Assembly: GCA_964356315.1 (NCBI GenBank)
Contig: CAYHHA010000032.1
Coordinates: 1-14,985, forward strand
Reading direction: 5' to 3'
Length of the DNA stretch: 14,985 bases
Origin: CAYGFH01 sp964356315
GTDB taxonomy: Bacteria; Patescibacteriota; Microgenomatia; UBA10105; UBA927
The position numbers were made by a program, and so were the translations under genes. The notes under the pieces are model-generated. The model saw only the letters and a list, made by a program, of their open reading frames with translations. It made no database searches and had not been told where the DNA came from. Positions within the stretch are counted from its first letter, which is position 1. Each line of letters opens with the position of its first letter. This document shows, one piece after another, positions 6,294-13,647 of this stretch.

Positions 6294-8534
6294 TTATTCA
6301 AGCGATACTACCCCCTTCTTAGGAGCTATCCCACTTTTCGGAAAAGAAAACCAAAATGTCGAGCCTTTCGCTTCCTCACTGACAAAACGAACCGTCCCAC
6401 TCATCGCGTCTGCGATTAATTTTACAAGATACAACCCTAATCCAGATCCGTCCGGTTGTGATTTTAAGATATTATCCGCTCGAAAAAATCTCTCAAATAT
6501 TCTGGACTGTTCACTTATTGGTATGCCATATCCAAAATCTTGAATTTCACTTTCGATATGATTTCCTTTTGTATATATCCTCACAAACACATCTTTTCCT
6601 GGTGGGGAATATTTTAAGGCGTTCGTTAGTAAATTCATATAAACGTGATGTAATAGTCGTTTATCTACATTCACATATTCGATATCATCAGAAATTGAGA
6701 CATGGACAGTGTGATCTTTTCCATATTGAGGAGTGAGTTCATGAAGCAGTGATGTTACTAATTGTTCAATATTCACCAACTCCGGATTTATGCTGATCCG
6801 GCCGGATTGAATTCTTGAAATATTCAGTAATGTTTTCACTAAATCAATCATTCGAGCAGTTGAGGAAGAAATATTCTTGATCAACTTTCTCTGAGTTTCA
6901 GATATATCCTGTTGTCCTTCAAGGAGTTCAGTAAACCAACGAACAGCAGTAAGCGGCGTTCGAAGCTGATGGGAAGCGAGCGATATAAAATCAGACTTCA
7001 TCAAATCTATTTGCGCTTCTTGTGTTATATCCCAATTTACACCGATCATCGTTTTTGGTTTTTGTGCAGTATCTCGCAAGACGATTGCATGTGCCTGAAT
7101 ATGTTTCAATTCTCCGTTTGGACATACAATACGAAATTGTACATCAAACTTTTTCTTACCCATCAAGGCTTGTTGAAATGCATCTTCGATCGCCGATTTA
7201 TCTTCACTGTGAATCAATCGTATCCAAGATTGAAACTGGAGGGAAAAAATATCTTTATTGATACCATACAGGAGGAACATTTGCTCATCCCAACTTACAA
7301 CATTTCCAATAACATCCCATTCCCACACCCCAATATGAGCGGCCTCCGTTGCTACCGCCAACCTATTTTTAGATTTTTCCAATTCATATGTTCTTTCAGC
7401 AACTTTTTCTTCCAGTCCTTTATAGACATCCCGGAGTGTTTTTGCCATGGTGTTTAAAGTTGATGCTAAGTACCCAACTTCTCCATCTGCAGAAATTGAT
7501 ACAGATTTTTCAAAATTTCCGGATTGGATGACATGAGCAAATTTTGCAAGTTGCAAAATAGGAAGAGATACACTTCTGGCGAGAATATAGGCAATTAATA
7601 CGATAATAAGTACGACAACGAGCGTAATAATGGCAAACGTCCTTGTTAACGTTGTTACGACAGATAACGCCTCTGCTCTATCTATCTTTGCGACTACTCC
7701 CCACCCAAGAGCATCAACGAACCGTGTCACTGCGATAACTTGTCTACCGTTATAATCAACATCTTCAACATTTTTAAATACTTTTTCAATTCCAGAAGAC
7801 GCTGCGACTTCTGGTAATTGTGAATTTTCTTTTGGTATTGCTAGGGAGAGCGCAGCGCTTGAATCAAAACGCAAAGGAGTGAGAAACAGTGTATCACCTG
7901 CTACATTTTTCTTTACCAAAGATACCTCTCCCGTTTTCCCAAGACCAGTATAATCTTCAGTAATTGCGATAATTGGTCCGCTTGATGCAATAATCTCAAG
8001 GACCCCAATCGTTTCTGTGGAATTCCCTGTTATTGGCCCAAACAATCGCACTTGAAGTTGGTTAGATGAGTCTTTGAATATCTCAGAAAGTATGCGCAAT
8101 TTTTTTCCGGAGATATATGAAGGATTACCAGACACATCACTTCCTATACGACTGCCATCTGTAGATGATATAACTCGACCCTGCATGTCTACTACGCTCA
8201 CCGCGGATATATTGGGAAACATAGCCGTTTGCTTCATGAGGATTGACAATACGTCTCCACTTGCGGAATAGGGGGTTGATTGTATAAATTTCGGGGCCTG
8301 TAAAATTGCACGGGAAAGATCAGTTTGAATCGAAATATACCGAACTTGTTCCAGATATCCATACAGCACTTCATTAATTCTTTTTTCTTGAATATCAGTT
8401 AGCGCCTGCATTTCGTTTACGATCCAATCTGTAGTCGCCTTTTCTGATATTTCATGAGAAACATATTCTGAAATCATAAGGGGGATGAGTGAAATCAGAA
8501 GAAAATATATGTAGAATTTCTTTCTCAATGACAT
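6294..8534 (-). CDS. Membrane sensor histidine kinase (dCache-HAMP-PAS-HisKA-HATPase)
   Basis: The 746-aa protein has a first TM helix at about 8-23, an extracytoplasmic double-Cache-like sensor region (about 35-290, ending GWGVVAKIDRAEAL), a second TM at about 298-318, and HAMP (about 319-371). A short coiled coil and a PAS_3-type domain (about 388-507; WEWDVIGNVVSW...GVNWDIT) follow. HisKA has the phospho-acceptor His522 in SHQLRTPLTAVRWF. The HATPase domain has the N box (Asn638 in LLTNALKY), G1 DFGYG (666-670), the F box (FERFF) and G2 GSGLGL (696-701). All catalytic motifs are intact, so it should autophosphorylate. No response regulator is in the window. Its start is 3 nt after the stop of the binding-protein gene, so the two are almost certainly co-transcribed and may sense the same ligand. 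Confidence 0.95.
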   Translation of the reverse strand: MSLRKKFYIYFLLISLIPLMISEYVSHEISEKATTDWIVNEMQALTDIQEKRINEVLYGYLEQVRYISIQTDLSRAILQAPKFIQSTPYSASGDVLSILMKQTAMFPNISAVSVVDMQGRVISSTDGSRIGSDVSGNPSYISGKKLRILSEIFKDSSNQLQVRLFGPITGNSTETIGVLEIIASSGPIIAITEDYTGLGKTGEVSLVKKNVAGDTLFLTPLRFDSSAALSLAIPKENSQLPEVAASSGIEKVFKNVEDVDYNGRQVIAVTRFVDALGWGVVAKIDRAEALSVVTTLTRTFAIITLVVVLIIVLIAYILARSVSLPILQLAKFAHVIQSGNFEKSVSISADGEVGYLASTLNTMAKTLRDVYKGLEEKVAERTYELEKSKNRLAVATEAAHIGVWEWDVIGNVVSWDEQMFLLYGINKDIFSLQFQSWIRLIHSEDKSAIEDAFQQALMGKKKFDVQFRIVCPNGELKHIQAHAIVLRDTAQKPKTMIGVNWDITQEAQIDLMKSDFISLASHQLRTPLTAVRWFTELLEGQQDISETQRKLIKNISSSTARMIDLVKTLLNISRIQSGRISINPELVNIEQLVTSLLHELTPQYGKDHTVHVSISDDIEYVNVDKRLLHHVYMNLLTNALKYSPPGKDVFVRIYTKGNHIESEIQDFGYGIPISEQSRIFERFFRADNILKSQPDGSGLGLYLVKLIADAMSGTVRFVSEEAKGSTFWFSFPKSGIAPKKGVVSLE

Positions 8535-8537
8535 AGC

Positions 8538-10481
8538 TTAGTGAATAACTTCTTTCGCTTTAGAAAGAAGGTCTTGAGGAATATTTACCCCTAATTGATC
8601 TGCAGTTTTTTGATTAATATACAAATATGGGCGTGCGACCGTACTTGTTTCTAGAGATGACGGACTTGCCCCATCTAGAATCAATGCAGCTTTTTCTCCA
8701 GCAAGCTTTCCTATTTGATAAAAATCAGCAACAGTGCCAATTAAATCACCTTTAGCAGGACCGGTATTATTACATGAAAAAGAAGGAAGAACATGAGCCC
8801 TGGCATACGAGATAATGGTGTTTTCAGCTTCGCCCTGTACGAGAGTATCGCATGCAGAAAAAATGCTATCGATCCCCTTTGCAGATTGTAACGCTAGGGT
8901 TAGTTCAGATAAATTTTTTCCTTGAATTTCAACGATAGAAATATTTAAGGGTTTCCCTATCGCGCGCATTTCCTTTAGTTGAATCGTCGAATTTGCCTCG
9001 CCTGTCCTATGAACAAATCCGATACTTTTGACCGCAGGGACTAAGGCCCGAAAATTTGATAATTGTTCTGAAATTGGCACCCAGTTGCGAGTCCCTACGA
9101 GATTGTTTTCTGAATGCAATAAAGAATGCACTATACCCGCTTCGACAGGATAGGTAACGATAGAAAATACTATTGGGATGGTAGTAATTTCTTCCTTTAA
9201 TATTGCAGTACCGGGGGTGGTTTGAGAAAATATCAAATCGAATGAATTATCTTTAAACATTCTCGCTGTATTATGTAGTTTATCAGCAGTTGCATCTGCG
9301 ACTTCCAGCTGATATATCACATCTTTCTCCTCTATATATCCCGCTTGAGTAAGCGCATCCTTAAATCCTTGAATATTTTCATCGTATTGGTGATTTCCTT
9401 TTGGCACCCATCGTGAGATTCCGATTTTTATAGGAACTATTTGATGCTTTGGATACATCATGGAGTTAACATACCATCCCATGACCACGATACCGCCAAA
9501 CAGGGATATGCTAATCCATGGGATAGTCATTGGCATAAACAGAATTACGATGCCTAGCACACCCAACATGGAGGGTATAATTTTATTGATAAGAAGATAT
9601 TTGATTTTCAGTTTTTGCGCCATCTGGACGTGTTCTTTTACACTTGATCGTTGAAAGGTGTTGGTAAACTTATTCCAGGGAACCAGCCGTTTATGAGTAG
9701 CGAGATCATAGAAATATGCTGTTGATTTATCAGTGTACTTTATAAGCATTCCAGTAACCGGCTCTATCCATAGTTGAACAGATGGCTCAACCTCGACTCC
9801 TCTGGTTATTCCTACATTTGGTAAATTTGCCAAATTTTTTGTTTGATCTATAAGGCTATGTTCATAGCTGGATTCATATCGATACACCGGTAATCCAAAT
9901 AGTGATTCTTCCGCGACAAAATTCATTACGGCTGGACCATGATAGTTCACATGCCAATACGTAAATGATTGGTTTTTCTTTATCTGTGTAGGCGCAAATA
10001 AATATCCTGAACGAGGAGTATCAGATAATTCTGGAACATGACGACGAGTAATGCTGTCGATTCCATATAATCTGGACACACTAAAAATAGGGTCTCCAGC
10101 AACACTTCTGACATTAAATATATTTTTTATCTGAAGTATTGACCCATTCTGCTTCTGTGTGACGTAGGAAAATTTTGAAACACTTCGTACATCACCAACA
10201 AACTCTCCTTTTGTTTCATCAAATATATTATCCAAAGAAATAATATCTGCAAAATATGAAAAATTTGAAGGTATTTTAGTCAACTGAGGGCTTATGCCAA
10301 AAATCCATATCGGCAACAACAAGAGAAAACATAGTCCGATCAACGATCGATTTTTTCGACCTTGCAAGACGCCAAAAAGTTTCGAAAACGCAGGTGCCAG
10401 CGTTGTTTTGTCGGCACTTTCAGCTACAAGGCCACTATTTGTGTGAATTTCTTCTGGGAGTCGGACAGATTCTCCAGTCAT
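8538..10481 (-). CDS. Membrane-anchored fusion of DUF3068 (PorA-like) and ABC_sub_bind substrate-binding domains
   Basis: The 647-aa protein has TM1 at about 47-64. A DUF3068-like region follows (about 65-280), with landmarks GYLFAPTQIKKNQSFTYW, GLPVYRYE and VQLWIEPVTGMLIKY. TM2 (about 302-318) and TM3 (about 322-340) form a hairpin. The C-terminal ABC_sub_bind-family domain (about 350-640) has IKIGISRWVP, FDLIFSQTTPGTAIL, IPIVFSIVTYPVEAGIV, LVGTRNWVPISEQL and VARPYLYINQKTADQLGV. With a cytoplasmic N-terminus, three TM segments put both folded domains outside. No permease or ATPase gene adjoins it; the next gene is a histidine kinase only 3 nt away. It is therefore inferred to be a ligand-binding co-sensor rather than a transporter part. 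It has a leaderless-type start, with TATACT 7 nt upstream of the ATG. Confidence 0.88.
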   Translation of the reverse strand: MTGESVRLPEEIHTNSGLVAESADKTTLAPAFSKLFGVLQGRKNRSLIGLCFLLLLPIWIFGISPQLTKIPSNFSYFADIISLDNIFDETKGEFVGDVRSVSKFSYVTQKQNGSILQIKNIFNVRSVAGDPIFSVSRLYGIDSITRRHVPELSDTPRSGYLFAPTQIKKNQSFTYWHVNYHGPAVMNFVAEESLFGLPVYRYESSYEHSLIDQTKNLANLPNVGITRGVEVEPSVQLWIEPVTGMLIKYTDKSTAYFYDLATHKRLVPWNKFTNTFQRSSVKEHVQMAQKLKIKYLLINKIIPSMLGVLGIVILFMPMTIPWISISLFGGIVVMGWYVNSMMYPKHQIVPIKIGISRWVPKGNHQYDENIQGFKDALTQAGYIEEKDVIYQLEVADATADKLHNTARMFKDNSFDLIFSQTTPGTAILKEEITTIPIVFSIVTYPVEAGIVHSLLHSENNLVGTRNWVPISEQLSNFRALVPAVKSIGFVHRTGEANSTIQLKEMRAIGKPLNISIVEIQGKNLSELTLALQSAKGIDSIFSACDTLVQGEAENTIISYARAHVLPSFSCNNTGPAKGDLIGTVADFYQIGKLAGEKAALILDGASPSSLETSTVARPYLYINQKTADQLGVNIPQDLLSKAKEVIH

Positions 10482-10488
10482 ACGTAAA

Positions 10489-10494
10489 AGTATA
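10489..10494 (-). promoter_or_regulatory. -10 element of the binding-protein/kinase operon, near-leaderless
   Basis: TATACT on the minus strand is separated by 7 nt (ACGTAAA on the + strand) from the ATG at 10481. No convincing -35 is seen at 16-18 nt upstream and there is no Shine-Dalgarno. The 143-nt gap up to the DUF2892-like gene otherwise holds nothing recognisable. Confidence 0.45.
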
Positions 10495-10624
10495 CCACTA
10501 TCACATCACAGAAAGGGATGTTGTCTCGTTATAGTTAGTTATACCCGAGGAAGGGGTTCGAGAGACTGATCGAGCATCTAAAACATTCTCTCTATTTTAT
10601 AAACTGGCAGAATAAAGGAAGAAA

Positions 10625-11050
10625 CTATATAGGACACGAATTTTTCCCTATTGCTGCATAAAATCCACACCAGCTAAATATCGCTTCAAAAAAACAAAAC
10701 CCTGAGAAAAATAAAAGCATAGGACTCCAAGAGGTCAAAATAGCATAGCTAAACAGAAACACTCCTATCCCTGCTCGAAGCATACGATCACCGCGCCCAA
10801 TATTGTGCGATCGTGCACGATTTACCCATGGAGTATTTGTTTTTGCTTTATGAACTGCTGCAATCTGCTTGATCACAGATTGGTAGATAAAACCAAATCC
10901 AAAAGATAACAAAAATAGAAGTATCACATAGCTTATTCCAACAGGCGTGGTTATAAAACTGATAGGAGGATCAGAAATATATAGAGACTTATCTCCCGCC
11001 ATCCAAAAAGCTACCAAAGATTCCATAAATACACCTATTGAATATTGCAT
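10625..11050 (-). CDS. Small membrane protein with DUF2892 (YgaP-like transmembrane) domain
   Basis: The 141-aa protein has one TM at about 39-57, then a DUF2892-like domain at about 79-140. This begins RSHNIGRGDRMLRAGIGVFLF and ends in the helical pair plus FSWCGFYAAIGKNSCP. The NxGxxDRxxR...G start and the paired-Cys ending (Cys128, Cys139) are the family pattern. The function of the domain is not established. Two starts are possible. The ATG at 11050 lies 9 nt from TATAAT. The internal ATG at 11026 (residue 9) has AGGTG five nt upstream, one of the few Shine-Dalgarno-like sites in this window. The gene is divergent from its right-hand neighbour. Confidence 0.78.
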   Translation of the reverse strand: MQYSIGVFMESLVAFWMAGDKSLYISDPPISFITTPVGISYVILLFLLSFGFGFIYQSVIKQIAAVHKAKTNTPWVNRARSHNIGRGDRMLRAGIGVFLFSYAILTSWSPMLLFFSGFCFFEAIFSWCGFYAAIGKNSCPI

Positions 11051-11059
11051 ATACTCCCT

Positions 11060-11065
11060 ATTATA
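11060..11065 (-). promoter_or_regulatory. -10 element for the DUF2892-like gene
   Basis: TATAAT on the minus strand lies 9 nt before the ATG at 11050, within the 99-nt divergent intergenic region. If used, it would give a near-leaderless transcript for that ATG, or a leader of about 26 nt with AGGTG for the ATG at 11026. Confidence 0.45.
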
Positions 11066-11137
11066 CGCGGGTGTACATAAGTTTATCTAATTTCGCGATT
11101 GTGAGATACCGCATACCTCTAGTTTTCCTGTTCGCTG

Positions 11138-11143
11138 TATACT
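11138..11143 (+). promoter_or_regulatory. -10 element, leaderless type, for the + strand membrane gene
   Basis: TATACT on the + strand is followed by ACAATC and the ATG at 11150. Spacing and hexamer are identical to those at radC and the hydrolase on the other strand. There is no clear -35 at 17 nt and no Shine-Dalgarno. Confidence 0.5.
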
Positions 11144-11149
11144 ACAATC

Positions 11150-11923
11150 ATGGTTTTACAAAAGCTTGGCAAATGGAAATTAGCTGTCAGAGTCATACCG
11201 ATGGTCACTATCATACTTATTTTTAAGTATATGATTCATTCAAGTGGATTTGAATTTCTTTCCCTAAATTCTTTATTTGGCGCCATCATATCTGCGACAG
11301 TATTTCTAGTAGGGTTTCTCATATCTGGAGTACTTGCGGATTATAAAGAAAGTGAAAAATTACCAGGAGATCTCGCGTGTTGTTTAGAGTCAATAACCGA
11401 TGAATGTTATATTCTTGTCAAAAATAAGAAAACCATAATCGCCACCAAATTATTGTCACATGTTCATACGCTCACCGAAAGTATACTCAATTGGTTTCAT
11501 AAAAGAGAAAAAACTTCAGAGATCCAACGCCAGATTACAGAGCTAAATATCTATTTCCTCGCGCTGGAGAAAATCACACAAGCAAATTTTATCGTTAGGC
11601 TAAAAAATGAACAACACGCTATACGCAAACTAATCACACGAATCCATTCAGTACGCGAAACATCCTTTAATCCAGCGGGTTATGCAATTACAGAAATTTC
11701 AACGAGCGTGCTATGTCTCGGTTTGATTTTTACAAAGTTAGACCCTTTTTATGAAAGCATGTTTTTTGTCACCTTTGTATCTTTTATACTTATCTATATG
11801 GTGTTGCTTATAAAAGAATTGGATAATCCATTTGGCTACTACGAGAAACGAAATTACGCAGACGAGATATCACTGCACCCTCTATATAATCTAGAAAAAC
11901 GCCTATCTGAACCCCAAATGTAG
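11150..11923 (+). CDS. Integral membrane protein, bestrophin-like / DUF4239-like
   Basis: This is the only convincing + strand gene in the window. The 257-aa protein has two N-terminal TM helices (about 13-30 and 41-63), the motif GVLADYKESEKLPGDLA (60-76), a charged helical middle (about 80-170), the motif FNPAGYAITEI (173-183), then two more TM helices (about 182-197 and 203-221) ending in KELDNPFGYYEK. The layout of four helices, the D-Y-K-E-x-E-x-L-P sequence after TM2 and the DNPF-type end recall bestrophin-like (DUF4239) channel-fold proteins. This was recognised by pattern only and has not been tested by search. If right, it may be an anion channel-like protein. Alternatively it is a conserved membrane protein of unknown role. 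Confidence 0.8.
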   Translation: MVLQKLGKWKLAVRVIPMVTIILIFKYMIHSSGFEFLSLNSLFGAIISATVFLVGFLISGVLADYKESEKLPGDLACCLESITDECYILVKNKKTIIATKLLSHVHTLTESILNWFHKREKTSEIQRQITELNIYFLALEKITQANFIVRLKNEQHAIRKLITRIHSVRETSFNPAGYAITEISTSVLCLGLIFTKLDPFYESMFFVTFVSFILIYMVLLIKELDNPFGYYEKRNYADEISLHPLYNLEKRLSEPQM

Positions 11924-11936
11924 TTACCTGTGATGA

Positions 11937-11951
11937 ACTGTTTGAAACAGT
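11937..11951. repeat. Small palindrome between convergent genes
   Basis: ACTGTTTGAAACAGT is a perfect 15-nt dyad lying in the 36-nt gap between the two convergent stop codons. It could serve both transcripts as a weak terminator or end-stabilising hairpin, but no T-tract follows on either strand. Confidence 0.35.
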
Positions 11952-11959
11952 ACTGCTCG

Positions 11960-12589
11960 CTATTCTAAATCAGAAAAGTCCCTGAGCTCTTTCCATTGTG
12001 TTCGAAGCTCTTCTGGACCAGGATTCTTTTCATCCATAAATTTTTCGTACTGAGAATGCTGCGCCTCTACCCGACGATAGTATTTAATCGGACACCAGTA
12101 TCGTTCTGTTCTTCCTCCTATCTCTGAGGAGTATCGCAGTAAATTATTCACATAACTGCAATATATACAATTAATTTTTTCCATAGGACTAAGCAAAGAT
12201 AATAACTGCCGGTCTGTAATAAAATAGTCCCGATAATTCACAAGCGGTATTCCGTATAGTCGAAAACACACCTGCTGATAAAGCTCAATTGCTACATGGA
12301 AAATAACAGAGGGAATAAACATGCCGTAAATAAATGGCATACTGACAAAATATCGCCAATTTATTGGAACTTGAATTTGTTTACTGCGATGCTTCCACAA
12401 TTTTATATATTTTTTGGGAACTACCATTCTCTTGAGATACCCGTTATGTTTCATGAAAAGTACTATTCGCTTGTTCAATGAGCGCTTCATCTCTTCTTTC
12501 ATTTCCAATAACTCTTCAAGAGTTTCTTTTGTCTCAGAATATAGATCGTTCTGCATTTGAGTGATTCGCTTGTTGAAATTTTTTCCCAT
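11960..12589 (-). CDS. Conserved membrane-associated protein of unknown function with CxxC motif
   Basis: The 209-aa protein has a charged helical N-terminus (1-45, probable coiled coil), a basic stretch, one or two hydrophobic helices (about 80-108), then the most conserved-looking part: YRDYFITDRQLLSLLSPMEK (119-138), NCIYCSYVNNLLRYSSEIGGRTERYWCPIK (140-169) and RRVEAQHSQY (172-181). Cys141-x-x-Cys144 and Cys166 could bind a metal or redox cofactor. I recognise this arrangement as a widely distributed bacterial family with no assigned role; no function is claimed. It is convergent with the bestrophin-like gene. Upstream lies a promoter covered by a 9-bp dyad. Confidence 0.82.
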   Translation of the reverse strand: MGKNFNKRITQMQNDLYSETKETLEELLEMKEEMKRSLNKRIVLFMKHNGYLKRMVVPKKYIKLWKHRSKQIQVPINWRYFVSMPFIYGMFIPSVIFHVAIELYQQVCFRLYGIPLVNYRDYFITDRQLLSLLSPMEKINCIYCSYVNNLLRYSSEIGGRTERYWCPIKYYRRVEAQHSQYEKFMDEKNPGPEELRTQWKELRDFSDLE

Positions 12590-12601
12590 ATGTTTTTTTG
12601 A

Positions 12602-12640
12602 ATCTGTATATTATATAGCTATTATACAGATAATTGCCAA
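12602..12640 (-). promoter_or_regulatory. Promoter with overlapping 9-bp dyad (candidate operator)
   Basis: ATCTGTATA (12602-12610) and TATACAGAT (12623-12631) are perfect 9-bp inverted arms separated by 12 nt, about two helical turns centre to centre. On the minus strand, -35-like TTGGCA (12635-12640) is followed by TATATA after 17 nt or TATAAT (12610-12615) after 19 nt, so the dyad covers the -10 region. TATAAT ends 20 nt before the ATG at 12589. This is the geometry of a repressor site for a dimeric regulator. No regulator gene is in the window. Confidence 0.5.
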
Positions 12641-12677
12641 GAGCTTCTGATCAAATCTCGGATTTCTACTCGAACAT

Positions 12678-12803
12678 TCACTTTAGAAATTTGAGAATCA
12701 AATTATACTGATTAAATATTTCCAATTCATTAAAATGCTGAATTGAATACTCCAGATCATCCGAATGTTCCAACTTGGTTGTTAAAAAAGAGGCGTAAAG
12801 CAT
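12678..12803 (-). CDS. Possible small ORF (41 aa), uncertain
   Basis: The ATG at 12803 opens a 41-codon frame (MLYASFLTTKLEHSDDLEYS...LILKFLK, TGA). It starts 14 nt after the stop of the two-TM membrane gene and lies in the same direction. The residues look protein-like, with alternating acidic and hydrophobic positions, and it could be a helix. There is no Shine-Dalgarno and no recognisable family. It may be a real small co-transcribed gene, a remnant of a longer gene, or chance. Apart from it and the dyad promoter, the 228-nt gap 12590-12817 holds nothing recognisable. Confidence 0.25.
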   Translation of the reverse strand: MLYASFLTTKLEHSDDLEYSIQHFNELEIFNQYNLILKFLK

Positions 12804-12817
12804 TATATATACATTAA

Positions 12818-13399
12818 TTATGTTAACTGAAAATTAGGAAAATATTTTGATATTAATTCGAAGGTTTTTTTATATTGCTTTTCAGGGCAAAAAAATCCAA
12901 CGGGAAAAAGTGTCATTTTGCCTTTTGAAAAATACATATATTTTGAGTTCGAATTTACCTTCACAATTTTCATCTCTTTCCAAGTAATAGCTCGATTGTC
13001 GCCAGCATCCGCAAGTAGTCCCGCTCCAACCGTTCCCGATGATCTACTCAAAATTCCGAGGATAATTGCCGACCTATTAATCTTTTTACTTGAGGACAAT
13101 GCAATCTGGGAAATGCCTTTTTTGGAAATTTGAATTATAGAGATAAATCCGTTAGGAAACATGATCATCATCACAACATACGTTAAAACAAATATCATAC
13201 TAATAAAGCCTAAGGCAAAATATATGTCTGGAGTTAGATCTGAAAATTTTCCCCCGTTAATCATTGATGATGTAGCTATCAATCCAATTATTGTAAATGG
13301 TATTAAAATGACCATTCCCATAACCCTGGCTATAAACCATGAATACACAGGAATAGATGTTTCAAAAACCAATGTATTTTTTTCTTCAATTTCACTCAT
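12818..13399 (-). CDS. Two-TM membrane protein of unknown function, possible PH-like C-terminal domain
   Basis: The 193-aa protein has TM helices at about 19-46 and 62-84, then a soluble C-terminal part. The segment SKKGISQIALSSS followed by ITWKEMKIVKVNSNSKYMYFSKGK and a terminal KKTFELISKYFPN helix resembles the layout of small bacterial PH-like domains (beta strands ending in a helix). This is an impression only. The short glycine-rich stretch RSSGTVGAGLLADAGDNRAITW lies between the TM part and the end. Its ATG overlaps the TGA of the 55-codon ORF upstream as ATGA, suggesting translational coupling. No function can be assigned. Confidence 0.75.
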   Translation of the reverse strand: MSEIEEKNTLVFETSIPVYSWFIARVMGMVILIPFTIIGLIATSSMINGGKFSDLTPDIYFALGFISMIFVLTYVVMMIMFPNGFISIIQISKKGISQIALSSSKKINRSAIILGILSRSSGTVGAGLLADAGDNRAITWKEMKIVKVNSNSKYMYFSKGKMTLFPVGFFCPEKQYKKTFELISKYFPNFQLT

Positions 13400-13563
13400 A
13401 TTTTTGGACGACGAACTACTTTGGAATTAAATAATCTAACCATTTGGACATTTGTATTACCGTATGCATGCCACTGATGACAACTAAATTCGTACTTATT
13501 ATACACGAATTTGGTATCAATCGGATTATGCCACTCGTTAACAGGAAAGGCCAGGCCTTTCAT
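13396..13563 (-). CDS. Small ORF (55 aa) overlapping the next gene start by ATGA
   Basis: The ATG at 13563 opens a 55-codon frame: MKGLAFPVNEWHNPIDTKFV, then a stretch rich in Tyr, His and Asn with CHQWHAYGNTNV (28-39), ending VVRRPKI. Its TGA (13396-13398) overlaps the ATG of the two-TM gene at 13399 by four nt, a common arrangement for coupled genes. An AAGG about 8 nt upstream of the ATG is a weak Shine-Dalgarno. The frame is open back to the TAA of the PAS gene extension (13591-13593). The product looks like real protein with paired Cys/His, but no family is recognised. It could also be the 3' remnant of a longer gene. Confidence 0.5.
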   Translation of the reverse strand: MKGLAFPVNEWHNPIDTKFVYNKYEFSCHQWHAYGNTNVQMVRLFNSKVVRRPKI

Positions 13564-13647
13564 TTCTATAGCCTTATCGCCAAGTAGTGATTACTTCTTG
13601 TCTTTTTTTAATTCCTCTATTTCTTTCTTAAGCTCGATCATTTTAAG

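Noticed and set aside
6912..7457. Long + strand open frame (181 codons) opposite the histidine kinase
   Set aside because: It is fully antisense to well-conserved PAS and HisKA coding sequence, and its translation resembles no protein.
10548..10590. GGGGTTCGAGAG as the T arm of a tRNA
   Set aside because: The flanking bases do not form the T stem and no acceptor, D or anticodon arms can be drawn around it.
13486..13512. AAATTCGT / ACGAATTT inverted repeat enclosing a TATAAT as an operator for the two-TM gene
   Set aside because: It lies inside the 55-codon ORF, which has better support; kept only as an alternative reading.
13545..13561. GAAAGGCCAGGCCTTTC palindrome as a terminator of the PAS gene
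   Set aside because: There is no T-tract on either strand, and it falls at the start of the 55-codon ORF (codons for KGLAF).
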